From Hemileia vastatrix (taxonomy: Eukaryota; Basidiomycota; Pucciniomycetes; Pucciniales; Zaghouaniaceae), in the NCBI GenBank assembly GCA_030280995.1, contig JASXTE010000001.1:13301001-13365000 (forward strand): DNA of 64,000 bases, given 5' to 3'. Positions 34,335 to 46,473 of the stretch are shown here, in pieces (positions within the stretch are counted from its first letter, which is position 1; every line of letters starts with the position of its first letter). The position numbers were made by a program, and so were the translations under genes. Below the pieces are notes generated by a model. It saw nothing but the letters and a program-made list of their open reading frames with translations, made no database searches and was not told where the DNA came from.

Positions 34335-35876
34335 TTATTCATAACTAGATGGAGTTAGGAACATTTCAGATATTGGAATCATTGTGTTAAGCACATTCTC
34401 TTCTGGAGGATCTGGTGGATGGATGTCATTTACTATTCCATGTCTACTGTGGCGTCCTTCAATGATATTTGAGGGATCAATGTCAGAAGAGATATTTTGG
34501 GGAGCTTTACTGCCTGTTAATCTGTATTCCCAAAATCTTGATGTTTGTCTCTGTGGGCTAAGCTCAGATTCCATAGCATAATAGTCATTTTCTTGTTCAC
34601 TCTGTGTGTCATTTGGGGCACTTGGCGCATTGGTGCGGTTGTGAGTGGGTGGCACCAGAGTGAAAATAGCTGAGTCATCATCAATGAATAGATTTGGCAA
34701 AGAAATTTTTGGTTTGGTTGGTTCAGGGAACAGGTATATCTCCTCATTAAAGATTATGTTGTGTGGGTAAAAAGGCTTATTGGTTTCTAGGTTTAGTAGC
34801 CAATAAGACTTATGTTCCTCATGAAAGCCCAGCAGACATGCCTTAATGGAATTACTGCTGAATTTTCCAGAACATACGTGCTTATAAATGAGGGAGTATG
34901 CTTTGCATCCAAAGGTTTTGATGTACCATACTTTAGGTTTCTTGTTGAGCAGCATTTCATATGAGGACAATTTATTAGGATTTGATTTTGATGGCATGTG
35001 ATTTTCTATGAAAACAGCTGTTTTGATTGCCTCTCCCCACAGTTTATTTGGCATATTAGCTCTAAAGAGCATTGCTTTTGCCATCTCAACTGAAGTTCTG
35101 TTACCTTTCTCAGAAATTGGGTTTTGTTGTGGGGTGTATGGGGATGTCACAATAATTTTAAAAACCTCGTTGGCAGAAAGATCATTGAATTTTTTATTGA
35201 AAAACTCTCCACCTCCATCACATACAAAGTTAAGCAATTTCTGCCAAGTAAGATTTTCAGAATATCTTTTGAATTGCAGGAAATAGTCAAAAGCATCTGC
35301 TTTATTTTTAAGAAAATACACAAATCTATATGAAGAATATGCGTTGGGCAATTTAAAGTAGTACTCATTCCCAGCTTCAGTTTTAACAAGTCTGACACTT
35401 AGGTCACAGTGCAAGTATTCCAATGGTCTGACGGTGGTATGAAAATGCCAAAGGAATGGCAATTTATGCATTTTGGCATTAACACAATATTCTCAAAAGA
35501 AAGAGTCGCTCGTATCTTCAAAAGGTATATTTAAGTGCCTTAGGAAGGTTTTGAGGTAATCCAAGTTCACATGTCCAAGTTGTTTGTGCCAGGATTACAG
35601 GTCAGACTTCTTGACAGATGCAATCAAAGATACATTGGAGTTTGTGAGCTTATGGTGTTTAGCATTGATCTGGTATAAATTGGATCCAGGAATTAATGCA
35701 CCAGAAAGTAACTTCTTTCTGTTTTTCTTAATCAGAATAGACCCATCAGGTTCCGCATGCATTTGGCATCCTCCTTTGATGAATGAAGCAAATGAAATAA
35801 GGTTACAGCTTATTTTTGGTACGTGAAGGCATCCCATGAGGCGGACTCCTTCATTTTCTTTGTTCAAGAAGTCCAC
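34335..35876 (-). pseudogene. Copia element C integrase
   Basis: The main frame (35471-34335) contains the catalytic core: D in EYLHCDLSVRL, D in VCDGGGEFFNKKF and E in NPISEKGNRTSVEMAKAM, followed by SYEMLLNKKPKVWYIKTFGC and the C-terminal region. The upstream frame (35876-35595) holds the pre-integrase part (GCLHVPKISCNLISFASFI). A break near 35480-35590 separates the two. Confidence 0.83.
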
Positions 35877-35936
35877 AGATCAAATTACCATGGCATAGAT
35901 CATGGCACCATTGCCAACTTTGATCGGAATTTCAAC

Positions 35937-36857
35937 TCATTCATATGAGGTAAATATTTTACTTTCTGGGAACATATTTGATGATGCTCCAGAATCAAAT
36001 ATGAATTTTTTGGAGTCTGGTAGTTTTGTGGTAACCACTGTGTAAAGATGAAGTATTTTATGAGAAAAATTGGTGGTTTCTGAGCTTGTTGATTTGCCTT
36101 TGTTTTTATGTTTGAAATTAGGACAAAGTTCAGGATGTAAAGCCCAACACTGGTCTTTGGAGTGAGGGCATTTATCATTGTGCTTACCATTAGCACAGTA
36201 CTCTTGTTTTTTATTTTGGGTATTTTTTGCCCTTCTTGGCGATGAGTTCTTTTCCGATGAGTCAAGGCAATCAGCAATAAGGTGAAGCTTCTTAAGGACA
36301 ATGTCAACATTAAGTGATCTTCCAGTATCTTTGGCTGTGTTGATTATCATTGCACAGTGCATCTCAAGTGAGTCAGACAATTTGTCCAGAATAAAATAGG
36401 GATAATTCTGATCTTCAAATTTTTTCCCAATGAGGGTCAATTTATTAATTGATGATTGAAGTTCTGTGACAAATCCTTGTACATTTCTTTCAGAACACTT
36501 AATAGAGCTGAATAAAGTATATGCCACTGCTACATTTTTTGGACCAGTTGCAGAGTAGTGCTCAGCTAATTTCCTCCACAGTTCCATCAGATTTGACCTT
36601 TCAGTTTTGTCAACAATGGAGTTTAAATTTGTGTTATCTAACTTCTGGACTATTATGTTAGTGGCTCCACGGCATTTGATTGAGTAAGCAGCCTTGGCTT
36701 CCTCCATTAATGGAACTGGGATCTTGCCTTTAACTATATCATCAAGATTGCACTGTGATAGGTAGAAGATCATCTTACTGCACCATGTAAGGTAATTTGA
36801 GGATGTAAGAATAGGTATGTCCTGAAATAGTTGGCCGGATTGATTAGATGATTCCAT
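35937..36857 (-). pseudogene. Copia element C gag and protease start
   Basis: A 306-aa frame begins MESSNQSGQLFQDIPILTSS. It contains the UBN2-type gag region (NYLTWCSKMIFYL, later LMELWRKLAEHYSA), a Cys/His-rich segment (EYCANGKHNDKCPH and CWALHPELCP) and the protease motif FIFDSGASSNMFPE. It ends at a TGA shortly after, where the polyprotein should continue into 35876. Confidence 0.82.
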
Positions 36858-36891
36858 GGCAACCAGTTGAGTCTATTTTAGACTTTTAATC

Positions 36892-37440
36892 TATTAAGTC
36901 TTTAAAATGATAATATTAATTTTTGTTAGTTACAAAACTCATATGCAGTTGGCAATGCTTAATGGGGCCAACCTTTAAAATAATAATGTTGATTTTTGTT
37001 AGTTACAAAAAAATTGATGAAGTTGGCAATGCTTAATGGGGCCAACCTAATTATGAATGTAACAAAACGTAATTGTATTGTGAGTATCAAGTGATGAGTT
37101 GATATGATGATTGATTAACAAATAACAATAGTAGGAAATCAATGAGGAAATAAATAAGAAATTATTAATGTAAGAGCTTGTATAACCTTTAAAATAATAA
37201 TTTTAATTTTTGTTAGTTAAAAAATTGTATGCAGTTTTAAATACTTAATGGGGCCAGCCTAAGAGTGAATTTAAATATAAAAGACATAGGATAGAGACAG
37301 TGAAACAAATACCTAATTAAAAATGTAACAAAACATAATTGTATTGTGAGTATCAAGTGATGAGTTGATATGATGATTGATTAACAAATAACAATAGTAG
37401 GAAATCAATGAGGAAATTAAATTAACCGCTCACTGTGTTA
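36892..37440. repeat. Tandem 75-bp units within the Copia LTR
   Basis: Units at about 36900-36975, 36976-37048 and 37187-37260 share CCTTTAAAATAATAATGT and GGCAATGCTTAATGGGGCCA. The longer segment with GTATCAAGTGATGAGTTGAT occurs at 37080 and 37345. The LTR thus grew by internal duplication, and both LTRs carry the same arrangement. Confidence 0.7.
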
Positions 37441-37599
37441 AATATAACTATCACTATTTTTAACCTATATCTAAACTATCTAATACTCACACAAGTATTC
37501 TTGTTAATACACTGTTCTGGATAAAGTTATGTAAATAGATTATAAAGAAACAGAAAGTTGTCATGTTGAGTTAGGAAACATTGCTTTTAGATTCTGACA
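36892..37599 (-). repeat. 5' LTR of Copia element C (708 bp)
   Basis: Same length as the other LTR and very similar, including the internal GGCAATGCTTAATGGGGCCA repeats. Between the LTR and gag on the minus strand lie about 30 bases with CAACTGGTTGCC, a possible primer-binding area that I cannot assign to a tRNA. Confidence 0.85.
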
Positions 37600-37604
37600 C
37601 AGGA

Positions 37605-39709
37605 AAACCCTTGATTTTTGTTCCAGGTCTGGTGGAGAAGATGTCCTGAAGATCTTTCAAGTAGAAGGTGGAGCTGCAAAGTATAAGAAGGTAGTGCAGA
37701 AGATTAGACCTGTCAATGAGCCTATTCCTGTAGGGTTGAATCCTCCTTTGAAGAGACCTTCTTTTTCAAGAGATCCATACTGTACTCCTCTGGTGAAGAA
37801 TCCTCCTGATTTTGTAGAGACAGCTTGGGTGACTGTGAAAAGGTTGAAAGTTGTCAATTTTGGTCCTGATGGGTGGTTTTCTGATGAGTAAAAAAAGTTT
37901 TTGTTTCATGTTATTGTTCTGAGGGAGAAAGCTGTGGCATTTTTTGAAGAGGAAAGGGGTGTGTTGAAACACTCTTATGGGGAACCTTACTTAATTCCTG
38001 TGGTTTGTCACAAACCTTGGCAAAGTAAACCTATTCCAATTCCAGCTGCTATCAGGGATGATTTTGTTGAGATTTTTTAGGGAAAGAGTCAGGAGGGGTT
38101 TATACAAATATTCAACATCCAGTTACTCAAGTCCGGTTTTCTGTGTAAAGAAGCAGAATGGGAAGCTGAGGGTGGTTCATTCTCTTAGAGCCTTGAATAG
38201 AGTCACTATCAAGGATTCTGGTATGATGCAAAGTGCAGAGGACTTTGTTGAAGCTTTTTCTGGAATGGTGTGCAATGGTTTGGGTGAGATTACAGATGGT
38301 TATGATGAGAGAGTACTTCATACAGATTCAAGGCCACTTACAGCTATTAAAACTCCTTTGGGAAAATTCAGCTCACTAGGTTCCCTCAAGGAGCAACTAA
38401 TTCAGTGGCAGTATATCAAGCACAGATGGCTTGTATTTTGCAGGATGAGGTTCCTACTCAAGCTGGTATTTTTATTGATAATGGTGGAATTAAAAGACCA
38501 TCCACTGATTATGATAATGAGGTGTTAACAGAGAACCCTGGCATAAGGAGGTTTGTTTGGGAATATGCAATAACTCTAGAAAGTGTGTTGTTTAGGATTG
38601 AAGAGGCTGGTTTGACCATTTCAGGGTCAAAGTTTTGTTTTTATGTTCCTGCTCTGGAAATTTTGGGTCATGTGGTATGTGAAGAGGGAAGGATTATGGC
38701 AAAGAAAAAGGTTCATAAAATCCAGTCATGTCCAAGGCATAAAAATAGTACTGAAGTCAGGGGATTTTGGGGGGTTTGTGTGTATGTCAGGATTTTTATT
38801 AAAGATTTTTCTTTGTTGGCTTCACCTTTAAGGAGGCTGACCAGGAAAGATGCAGAGTGGGAATGGACTGAAGAGGGTGAAGAGGCTTTTCATAAGTTGA
38901 AAAAGGTGGTAGGTGAAGATATTATTCCTCACTAGTTGGATTATGGTGTTGTAACTGGAAAAATTTATCTGGAAGTGGACTTAAGTTATGTTGCTTCTGG
39001 TGCTGTTTTGTCTCAGGAAGATAAAACTGGGAGGGTCAGGCCAGTAAGATATGAGTTAATGGTGTTTAATGAGGTGGAACCTAAATATTCTCAACCTAAG
39101 TTGGAATTGTGTGGTGTAGCAAAATTTTTAAAGGAGCTGCAAACTGTTTTGTGGGGGCAGCATTTTGAGCTGAAGGTGGATGCAAAACATTTGGTTCAGA
39201 TGATCAACACACCTAGTCTTCGAAATGCCCCAATGACTAGGTGGGTGGCATTTATTCAACATTTTTCTTTTGACCTGGTACACAAAACTGGAAAAACTTT
39301 TACAATTCCTGATGGATTATCAACGAGGCCATTTAAAGCTGAAGATTCTGATTTTGAAGAATTTGATGATGATGTCCAAGTGGTTAGGGCCAGCACAAAG
39401 GGTGCTGAATATTTTTCTCTCCTCCCCCAAGAGGTTAAACTCGCTGGATCTGATATTGATTCTGGTGATCAGGATATTTTTATGCATGAAGATGGAGTTG
39501 TTATTTGGGACGGCTCAAAATTGGAAAATGGTGTTTTTTTTAGTGAACTGGATTCTCTTAAGATTCAGTGGAAAGATGATTATGTGCCAAAATTTAGGGA
39601 TTGGTGTCCTGGTTGGGCCAGTCAAGTAGCTCATGTTCACACTGGTGATTTTAATAACAGGGTTGTACCCTTGGGTGTTGTTTTGTTGGATTTTGAAGAT
39701 AAGACCTAG
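37605..39709 (+). pseudogene. Element D reverse transcriptase and RNase H
   Basis: Begins with the linker KKVVQKIRPVNEPIPVGL, then RT pieces KYSTSSYSSPVFCVKKQNGK and RALNRVTIKDSG (38058-38528), and the palm in a shifted frame (38405-38935). The catalytic motif, normally FIDD in this clade, reads IFIDNGGIKRPS: the second Asp has become Asn, so the enzyme is dead. Downstream is LEILGHVVCEEGRIMAKKKV. RNase H (38936-39709) has IYLEVDLSYVASGAVLSQ and ends IPDGLSTRPFK. At least three frame breaks. Confidence 0.82.
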
Positions 39710-39786
39710 GGTCAGTCTGGGTTTTATTCTACTATGGTTGAATAACTTTTAACCTTAAGAGGCCAGATAGTTTTGATGATGATACT

Positions 39787-40970
39787 TTGGTGGAAATCAA
39801 GAAGAAGAGTCCTGGCTTCTATGTGTCAGGAAGGAGGTTGATGAGGAGGAAACATCCAAATCCTCAAGTAGTGGTGACTCAAAAGAAGGGTCAAGAAGTT
39901 GTGATGAAGTCTTTTCATGAAGTACTTGGACACAGAGGCTTTGGGGAGACTTATAGAAGAGTTGGGGACAGATTTAGGTGGCCGGGTATCAAGTTGGCTT
40001 TACAGAGTTGGGTTAAATCTTTTGAAGAATGTCAAAGAAGAATTCACTTGAAACCTAAAGAGGTTGGCCGTGCTACTGGTGAATCAAATGTGTTTGGAAG
40101 AGTCAGTCTGGATGCTGTCCATATTAAGGAGGGCAGGTATAAATACTTGATTGTTGCCAGGGATGATTTGTCTGATTGGGTTGAGGCAGTGCCTCTGGTT
40201 GATATGATTTCCAAAAATGTGGCAGAGTTTTTGAAGAAAGAATTGGTGTTTAGATATGGGTTAATGAAGTTGGTGACTGTTGATGGTGGGCCAAAGTTTG
40301 GGGTTGAATTCAAAGAAGCTGTGGAAAGTATTGGTACTAAAGTTAGAGTGGCTACACCTTATTATCCTGAAGCTGAAGGCATGGATGAAAGAGGCCATCA
40401 AGTTATCAAGAGTTATTTGGTGAAGATGTGTGGAGGTAGTGCAGAAAAGTGGAGGCATTATTTACCCTTGGTGTTATTTACAGATAGGGCCACTATGAAA
40501 AGGACAACTAGATTTTCCCCTTATGAGTTAATGTTTGGGCAGAAACTTTTCTACCAGTGAATTTGGAAGCTGTCTCTTATCTTGAAATTGATTGGGATGA
40601 TGTGTGCTCAACAGAAGATTTGATCTGTGCCAAGATGAAACAGTTGGAATGTAGAGAGGAACTTAAAGAGAAGGCACACTCTAGAATGATGAAGATAAGA
40701 AATCAATCAGTCAGATACTGGGACAAGAAGTTGGCTCATAGACTCAGGAATCCCTTGAAGCCTGGTTGTTTGGTTTTGGTGTATAATAGAAGCTTGGAGA
40801 GTCAGTGGGAAATATTTTTTCTGACAGATGGAATGGGCCTTACAGAGTCAGATCTCAGGTGTCTGGAGGTTCTTATGTTTTGGAGGAGTTAGATGGTGCG
40901 GTCTTAAAGAAGAGAGTGGATGCTGACCAAGTGAAGAGATTTTACCCAAGAGGCACTAGATGTGAAGAAG
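39787..40970 (+). pseudogene. Element D integrase
   Basis: The frame 39787-40560 contains the zinc-binding H..H region (SFHEVLGHRGFGETYRR) with one Cys changed to Phe in KSFEECQRR, then the core: D in VSLDAVHIKEG, D in LVTVDGGPKFG and E in AEGMDERGHQVIKSY. The C-terminal part (40557-40892) follows in another frame with DLICAKMKQLECREELKEK. Similar integrases occur in many basidiomycete Gypsy elements. Confidence 0.82.
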
Positions 40971-40984
40971 ATTGACTCCTCAAT

Positions 40985-42570
40985 GAGGATAAAATATGGA
41001 CCATTCTTTAAAATTTAGATTTTAGTGATACTGTGCATCTGTTTTGTTGGAAACTTTTTTGTTAGAAGGTACCCATGGGTGGGGCTTCTAGATTTGATCT
41101 TGGAAAGTGTAGGGGTAACTGACGGGCTGGATACTCTGTAGAACAGTAACCCCAGAATGTCTGTTTCCACCCCCTTCTCTTAATTTGGTTGAACCCTAGC
41201 ATTGGTTTCTCTTCACAGATTTTAGTCCTCTATGACTTTAAACTGGAAATTCTTTTGGTATTCAAGTGATGGACTCTTCATGCTTATTGGTTTTGGCTTA
41301 TTGTGTTGGATATTGTGTGTTAGTTAGAAGGTACCCAGGGGGGGTCTTCTAGATTTTATTTTGGCAAGTATGGGAGTAACTGATGTGTTGGATGCTCTGT
41401 AGAACAGTTACCCTGTAATCTCTGTTTCAAGTATTTTGTTTGTACTAGTTGAATCCTAGTTCTGGTTTTTGTTCTTCAGGTTTCAAGTCCACTATGACTT
41501 TAAACTGGCTTGGGGCGGGCATTTTTATCTTTGAGTTATTTGGATTGGTGGTGGATCACTTGTGGTCTCCCATCATTTTTAATTATTGGAGGGATCCCAC
41601 CCAGTAATCATATCCATGGACTGGAACTTCTATGGAGCTGAACTTTTTCTTTTCTTTCTTTGATTTTTTGGGGCTATAGTTGTGTTAGATAGAATCTTTA
41701 GATTATTTTAATTTTTCTAATTTTTTCTTTTAATTTTTTTATGGGGATTATTAGGATATAAAGAGGTGGAAAAATCAAAAAAAATCAAAATTATATGGTG
41801 TCACCACATCAGGGTCACCTGGATGTGGGCAAGCATTGCTGGGAAAAGGCTCACCAATTGGCTGGGAAATGCTATTTTCTTTTTTATCTTTATTTCATTT
41901 TTATTATCTTTTATTTTTATTTCATTTTTATTATTTACTTTAATTGCTATTAATTTCATTTTATTTTCATATTATTATTTACTTTAATTTCTATTTTTTT
42001 ATCTCAAATCATTTAAAAATTATTTAAAGGTGTATCAACATCAAAGTGCACTTGGATGTGGTTAAGGTATCAGGGGATCAGCTCATTGATTGGCTGGGGG
42101 ATACCATTTGTAATAATTATTTATTTTATCATATTATTATTCATTTCATTTTTTTTCTCAGCTCTCATATTTTTTGGGCAATTTTATTTAATTCTTTTCA
42201 AGTTTCCTATAGTATGTTATAAGTTTTAAGTAGTAATCTTTGTAAAAAAAAATAAAAAAAAAATAAAAAAGAAGAAAATAAAATAAAATAAATTTTTATA
42301 TATATATTTTCTAATTATTATTGTTTTCTCTATTTATTAATTTATATAATTTTCTTTTCTCTATAATTAATGTTTGGAAGAAGAAGCTTCTGAAGGTTGG
42401 TCTGGATTAGGTGGTCATTTTTGTTTCTTGTTGGGATTGGAGGAAGAACTGTGTTTCTTGTGGTGTAGTCTTCTGGAGAGATTGTAGGGATTGTAATGGT
42501 CAGGAACTTGATTTGAAGGTAAATTTTGGGTGGAAGCATAAGAGGCTGGGATGGAGTGTTAAAAGGTGTG
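40985..42570 (+). repeat. Element D 3' region with dispersed repeats
   Basis: No sense-strand gene. Two copies of an approximately 130-bp unit (41065-41190 and 41330-41450) share GGTAACTGA...GGATGCTCTGTAGAACAGT; a third copy lies at 44275-44390. Two further related blocks (41766-41880 and 42030-42115) share GATTGGCTGGG. The end (42240-42340) is A/T-rich low complexity. Confidence 0.6.
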
Positions 42571-42575
42571 CTTAA

Positions 42576-43885
42576 TTATCCTGGACATGTTCCAGTGGTC
42601 ATCAAGAAGTTTTTTCTCAGCTTCTTCTCAAATTTATTCAGTGGCACATGAAGAGCAAAGGATTTAAGCATGTTGGAACACATCATACTTATGTTTTTCT
42701 TCATATCTGCATTATCCAGTGTCAATGTGTTTTCAAAAGGTTGGCCAATCCCAATAGTAGTTTCAGGAGGAGGGGTGTCAACTAAACAAAAGAATTGGAT
42801 CAGCAAATGTTTTCTATTGAAGAAATTGGATTAATTAATTTGGTACTTACAGATTGGAAGTTCATAAAATATGTAAGTGGCTGGAATTTGGACTGTTGAA
42901 GGGTTTATAAGTGAGGTAGTAAGAGGATCAACCAAGTGAAGGTATGGATTCTCTTGGTCATCCTCTAAATGGTGTTGAGAATTTAAACTAGGATGAGGAT
43001 GTTCCTGTGGCCTAGTTGAAGCAGTAGGGCTGTTGTTTTTATTGTTGATATTTTTGCTTGGTTAAGTTTGATTGCGTGCTGGAGGTGGAGTACAAGGGTT
43101 GTTGTAGGATGGAGCAGGAGAAGGTGACATGGAAGCTGATTGGTCTCTTCTGGATGAAGTTCCAGAAGAAATTGAACTTTTAGATGAATAATTGGCTGGC
43201 AGAGGAGAAGTGTAGTTGCATCTTCTTGTTTGAGAGGGAGATTTTTGTCTTGGTGCGGTGTTTGGTGCTCTGGTGTCCTCTTGGGGCCCTCTGGCAGGTC
43301 TTCTAGAAGTTTTGGAATTTTTGGCATTTTTGGACATAGGAAATCTTGAGATCATTGTTCTGGGAGAACTAGGAGGTTTTTGGGTGGAGTAATTTGTGTT
43401 TGTTGACAGAATTTTAAGTTTTTGTGCCTGAATTATGTTTCCTAGTGAGGCAGGCCACCTGGACGCAGTCTAGCAGCCTGGGAGCTTATTTTGAAGCTTT
43501 TTGAGCTGAATTCACAGAGATAAAAGATTTTTCTTGAGAGGATAAAACAGGCCTTTTGGAGAGTGTTCTGGGAACTGATTTCCAGGATATTATGGATGGA
43601 GCTGAAGATAAAGAGGAAGAAGCAGGACCAAGTTCTGGGAATCTAGTAGGGGATTTGGAGATGTATTTGTGTGAAGGTGAAGGTGGTGGTATAGGATAAT
43701 TGGGGTCTGTCACATTTTTTCTTTTTGGAGTTTTAAGAATCAAAGGCCCTGTTGTAGATTTTCGCCTCAGGGGTGGGAAGAGTTAAAGTGCAAGGTCTGC
43801 ACATGTGGATGCACTGTTTTCAACCATAGTCCTTTGGAGAAGTGAAGCAAGGAAGATCTGGGTTAAAATCTGGGGATCCAGCCAT
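42576..43885 (-). pseudogene. Antisense multi-exon accessory gene of element D
   Basis: Unknown function. On the minus strand, ATG 43885 begins MAGSPDFNPDLPCFTSPKDY and after a TGA continues with a Cys cluster CIHMCRPC. After a frame change comes a Pro/Ser-rich part (PNYPIPPPSPSHKYISKSPT; 43743-43486). Another open part (43355-42851) runs MISRFPMSKNAKNSKTSRRP onward, crosses one TAA at about 43062, and ends at the donor CT|GTAAGT. A 69-bp intron (42850-42782, acceptor TTTTGTTTAG) joins it in phase to the last exon (42781-42576), containing MCSNMLKSFALHVPLNKFEK. Layout and polarity match the antisense gene of element B, though the sequences do not look alike. Confidence 0.55.
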
Positions 43886-44034
43886 GATCTGTTTTAAGAC
43901 AAAAATGAAGAGAAAAGAGATAAGAAGAAAAAGTTTATCAGTGAAGGGTAGATGATGAAGTGAAAGTGGAAGTTCAGTAGGTTGGTTGTGGGGTATTGTT
44001 CACGGAATTGGTTTTGTCTTTGTATGCAAAGTGT

Positions 44035-44540
44035 GGGAAGTCCATCAAGACTTTAAACTGAAAACTAAAGAAAAGTACATCAAGACTTTAAACTGAACAC
44101 TGTGGAAAAGTCTGTCAAGACTTTAAATGGAACAGTGTGGCAGTCCATCAAGACTTTACTCTGAAAAAAATGGGATAGTCCCCCAAGACTATAAACTGAA
44201 GATGGTTTGATGGTTGATTCCTTCAGGACTATAAACTTATAATGTGGTGTTGGTGTGATTCTGGCAGAAGGCATCCAAAGGGGGAGTCTCTGAATTTAGT
44301 TAAGGCAAGTGTGGGGGTAACTGATGAGCTGGATGCTCTGTAGAAAAGTTACCCCAGAATGTTAGTATATCTCTTTGGTCTTTAATGGTCTGATCCCTGG
44401 TTCTGTCTTTATGATTTAGATTTTGAGTTCCCCAAGACTATAAATTGAGGGTTTTGATTCCCCCAAGACTATAAAATGAGGGCTGTTAGTCCCCCAAGAC
44501 TTAAAACTGGGGATGAGTCACCTGAGACTGTAAACAGATG
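44035..44540 (+). repeat. Tandem GACTTTAAACTG-type repeats in element D
   Basis: About ten imperfect units of 30-50 bp with the core CAAGACTTTAAACTGAA or CCCCAAGACTATAAACTG. Single related copies also occur at 41235 and 41490. A 130-bp unit (44275-44390) interrupts the array. Function unknown. Confidence 0.7.
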
Positions 44541-45301
44541 AATTTTTTATGATTGGCTACATTCAGGAAGTCTGGAGAGTGGTCAATAATTTTCATTTCT
44601 AAGTCAAAATTTATTCAAGAGTCAAGTGGAAGAAGAGAATCAAGAGATGAAACAAAGTTTTCAGCATTAGCTTTGAACTAGTGGATGAGGTGTTTACTTT
44701 TATCTAGGTCCTGTGGATTTCTAGCAGGAGTGGATTGAAGTAGCTTAGTAGAAGGTGTTTTTGTTCAGAGGAGTGTTTTTGGAACTTGGCCTTAATGGTG
44801 GGCAAGTGTTTAGGTGTTGGTGGTTCAATTGATCCTACATTGTCATCATCACTGTCAGAAGATGGATGAACTGAGAATTCATCAGCTTTAAAAGTAGAAG
44901 CAAGGAATAAAAGTTTTTTTATCATTAGCTGGACCAAACATGTGGGGATTGGTTGCTGTAGTGGTGTAGGAACTCTTTTTTGAAGGGTGTAGTTTGTTGA
45001 CTAATCTGGGTATCAGGATGGATGGCCTGAATCTTTTGGAGCTGATGGAAGATGGACCAGGTTGAGGTGGAGGTGAAGCTGTTGCAGATTTTAATGGACC
45101 AGGTATGTAGCAAGTCTTCTTTTTGGATTGGCAGACATCACAGGAGGTTCAATATGGATGAGCTGGTGGTGTGATAATGCAGATCAGATTGTTGTCAATG
45201 CAGTATTGGCAAGGGCCCATGTCAGAGGCAGATTTTGAAAGAAAGCTGAACATGGTGGATCTGATTAAGATGAATGGAGACATTCTCAATTGGAGAAAGG
45301 A

Positions 45302-46349
45302 TGTGGTCTTCAAAAATTTTCAGAGGCCTTTGTTGCATTATTTGGTGTGGTTTGCTTATGTCTTAATTGACATTGGTCATAGAGTTAGGTGTTGTTTTGG
45401 TTTTATTCAGTGAATATTGGGACTATGGGTATGTGGGTACTACCATTGGATAGCCCTGGTTTTATCTATATTTGATGTCTTCATGATATTTTTCATATTC
45501 CAAGTTTTAAGGGGACATTTCCTAATTTTTCAATTCTAAAAGATAGCTGTTTAATTTTGTTTTTTGTGTTTTACGGGATAACCTTAAGTCTTAGGGTTAA
45601 GTGCTTAGTACCATTAAGTAGAGCTAATTTGGCTCTATATTTTGTGTCACAATTTTTTCATAGCTGAATTTTGTGTTTTAAGGGTTTTAGTAGTTGTGGT
45701 GGAATTTTCTAAGTATTTGGGGCTTTATTAGATGTTTTTTGGTGGTTTTTTGGCTTCAGGGAGGTCTTCCCACCTCAGTTATAGAAGGCTGGGGAGTGTT
45801 TCAAGAGGGTTTTTATTCAATTTGGCTGTCAAAGGTGCCAAATTAGTTGCTGTGCATGGATTTTTAGATGGGTGGTCGATGTGTACATACTGAATAAGAC
45901 AGTTTGGGGAAACTTTAATTATCATACAACCATCTGGTAGTCATATCATTGTTTCTCACTCAGTTTTCTTTGTTTTTTTGGCCACAATTGGCTGTGTTTG
46001 TTGCAAGGTTAGTTCTTTATTTAACTCAACTTTGGAAACTGATTTCTCTGTTGTAGCTTTGCAAACTGCATCAAGTATTTTTTCTGTGTTTGCACAACAA
46101 GTGCACTTTTTCTTTGGTTTCTGGTGTGGATTTCTCTGCATTTCAGGTTTTCAGGTTTTTTGGTTCTCAGTGTTCTGCTATTGGCTACTTTCTTGACTTT
46201 TAAAGCAGTCAAGGAGTTTTTTGGAAGGGGGAATTGTAACAGTCTCTAATTTTCTTTAGCAAATTAATCTCACCTGGTTTTTCTCTTCAGTTTTACTCCA
46301 ACTCCCTTTTTCAAGGCCTATAGCTAGTACTATAGGATTGTCTACAACA
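45302..46349 (+). repeat. 3' LTR of element D, with polypurine tract before it
   Basis: Matches 27675-28709. The purine run GGAGAAAGGA (45292-45301) lies immediately before TGTGGTC, which fixes the left border. The right border is uncertain by about 10 bases. Confidence 0.78.
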
Positions 46350-46473
46350 TGCCTTTGACGTTTGAAATTTGAAATTTGTCAAAAAAGTCACTATAGATGT
46401 TGGAGTCAATGGTCCCTTGGTTTCTGGTGTCAAGATAATGATAGGTCAATGACTATTCAGAAAGGCCCTCAGT

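Larger units (their letters stand above)
32073..37599 (-). mobile_element. Copia (Ty1-type) retrotransposon C, complete, minus strand
   Basis: Both LTRs are 708 bp (32073-32780 and 36892-37599). Flanks are CAGGG on the left (32068-32072) and CAGGA on the right (37600-37604), a 5-bp duplication with one change. On the minus strand a polypurine tract AACAAGGGGGGG adjoins the LTR start TGTCAGAATC. The order protease, integrase, then RT and RNase H is the Copia order. The element is inserted in Gypsy element D and is thus younger. Frames are broken by several stops. Confidence 0.92.
27675..46349 (+). mobile_element. Gypsy retrotransposon D, split by a Copia element
   Basis: Plus-strand element with long LTRs (about 1.03 kb) at 27675-28709 and 45302-46349, gag at 28801-29841, protease at 30212-31093, RT/RNase H at 37605-39709, integrase at 39787-40970, a long repeat-rich 3' region and an antisense reading frame (42576-43885). 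The Copia element 32073-37599 sits between protease and RT. The polypurine tract GGAGAAAGGA lies just before the 3' LTR. Precise outer ends are uncertain because the two LTRs differ in their last bases; ACGT flanks both sides (27671-27674 and near 46359). All main domains carry frame breaks. Confidence 0.85.
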
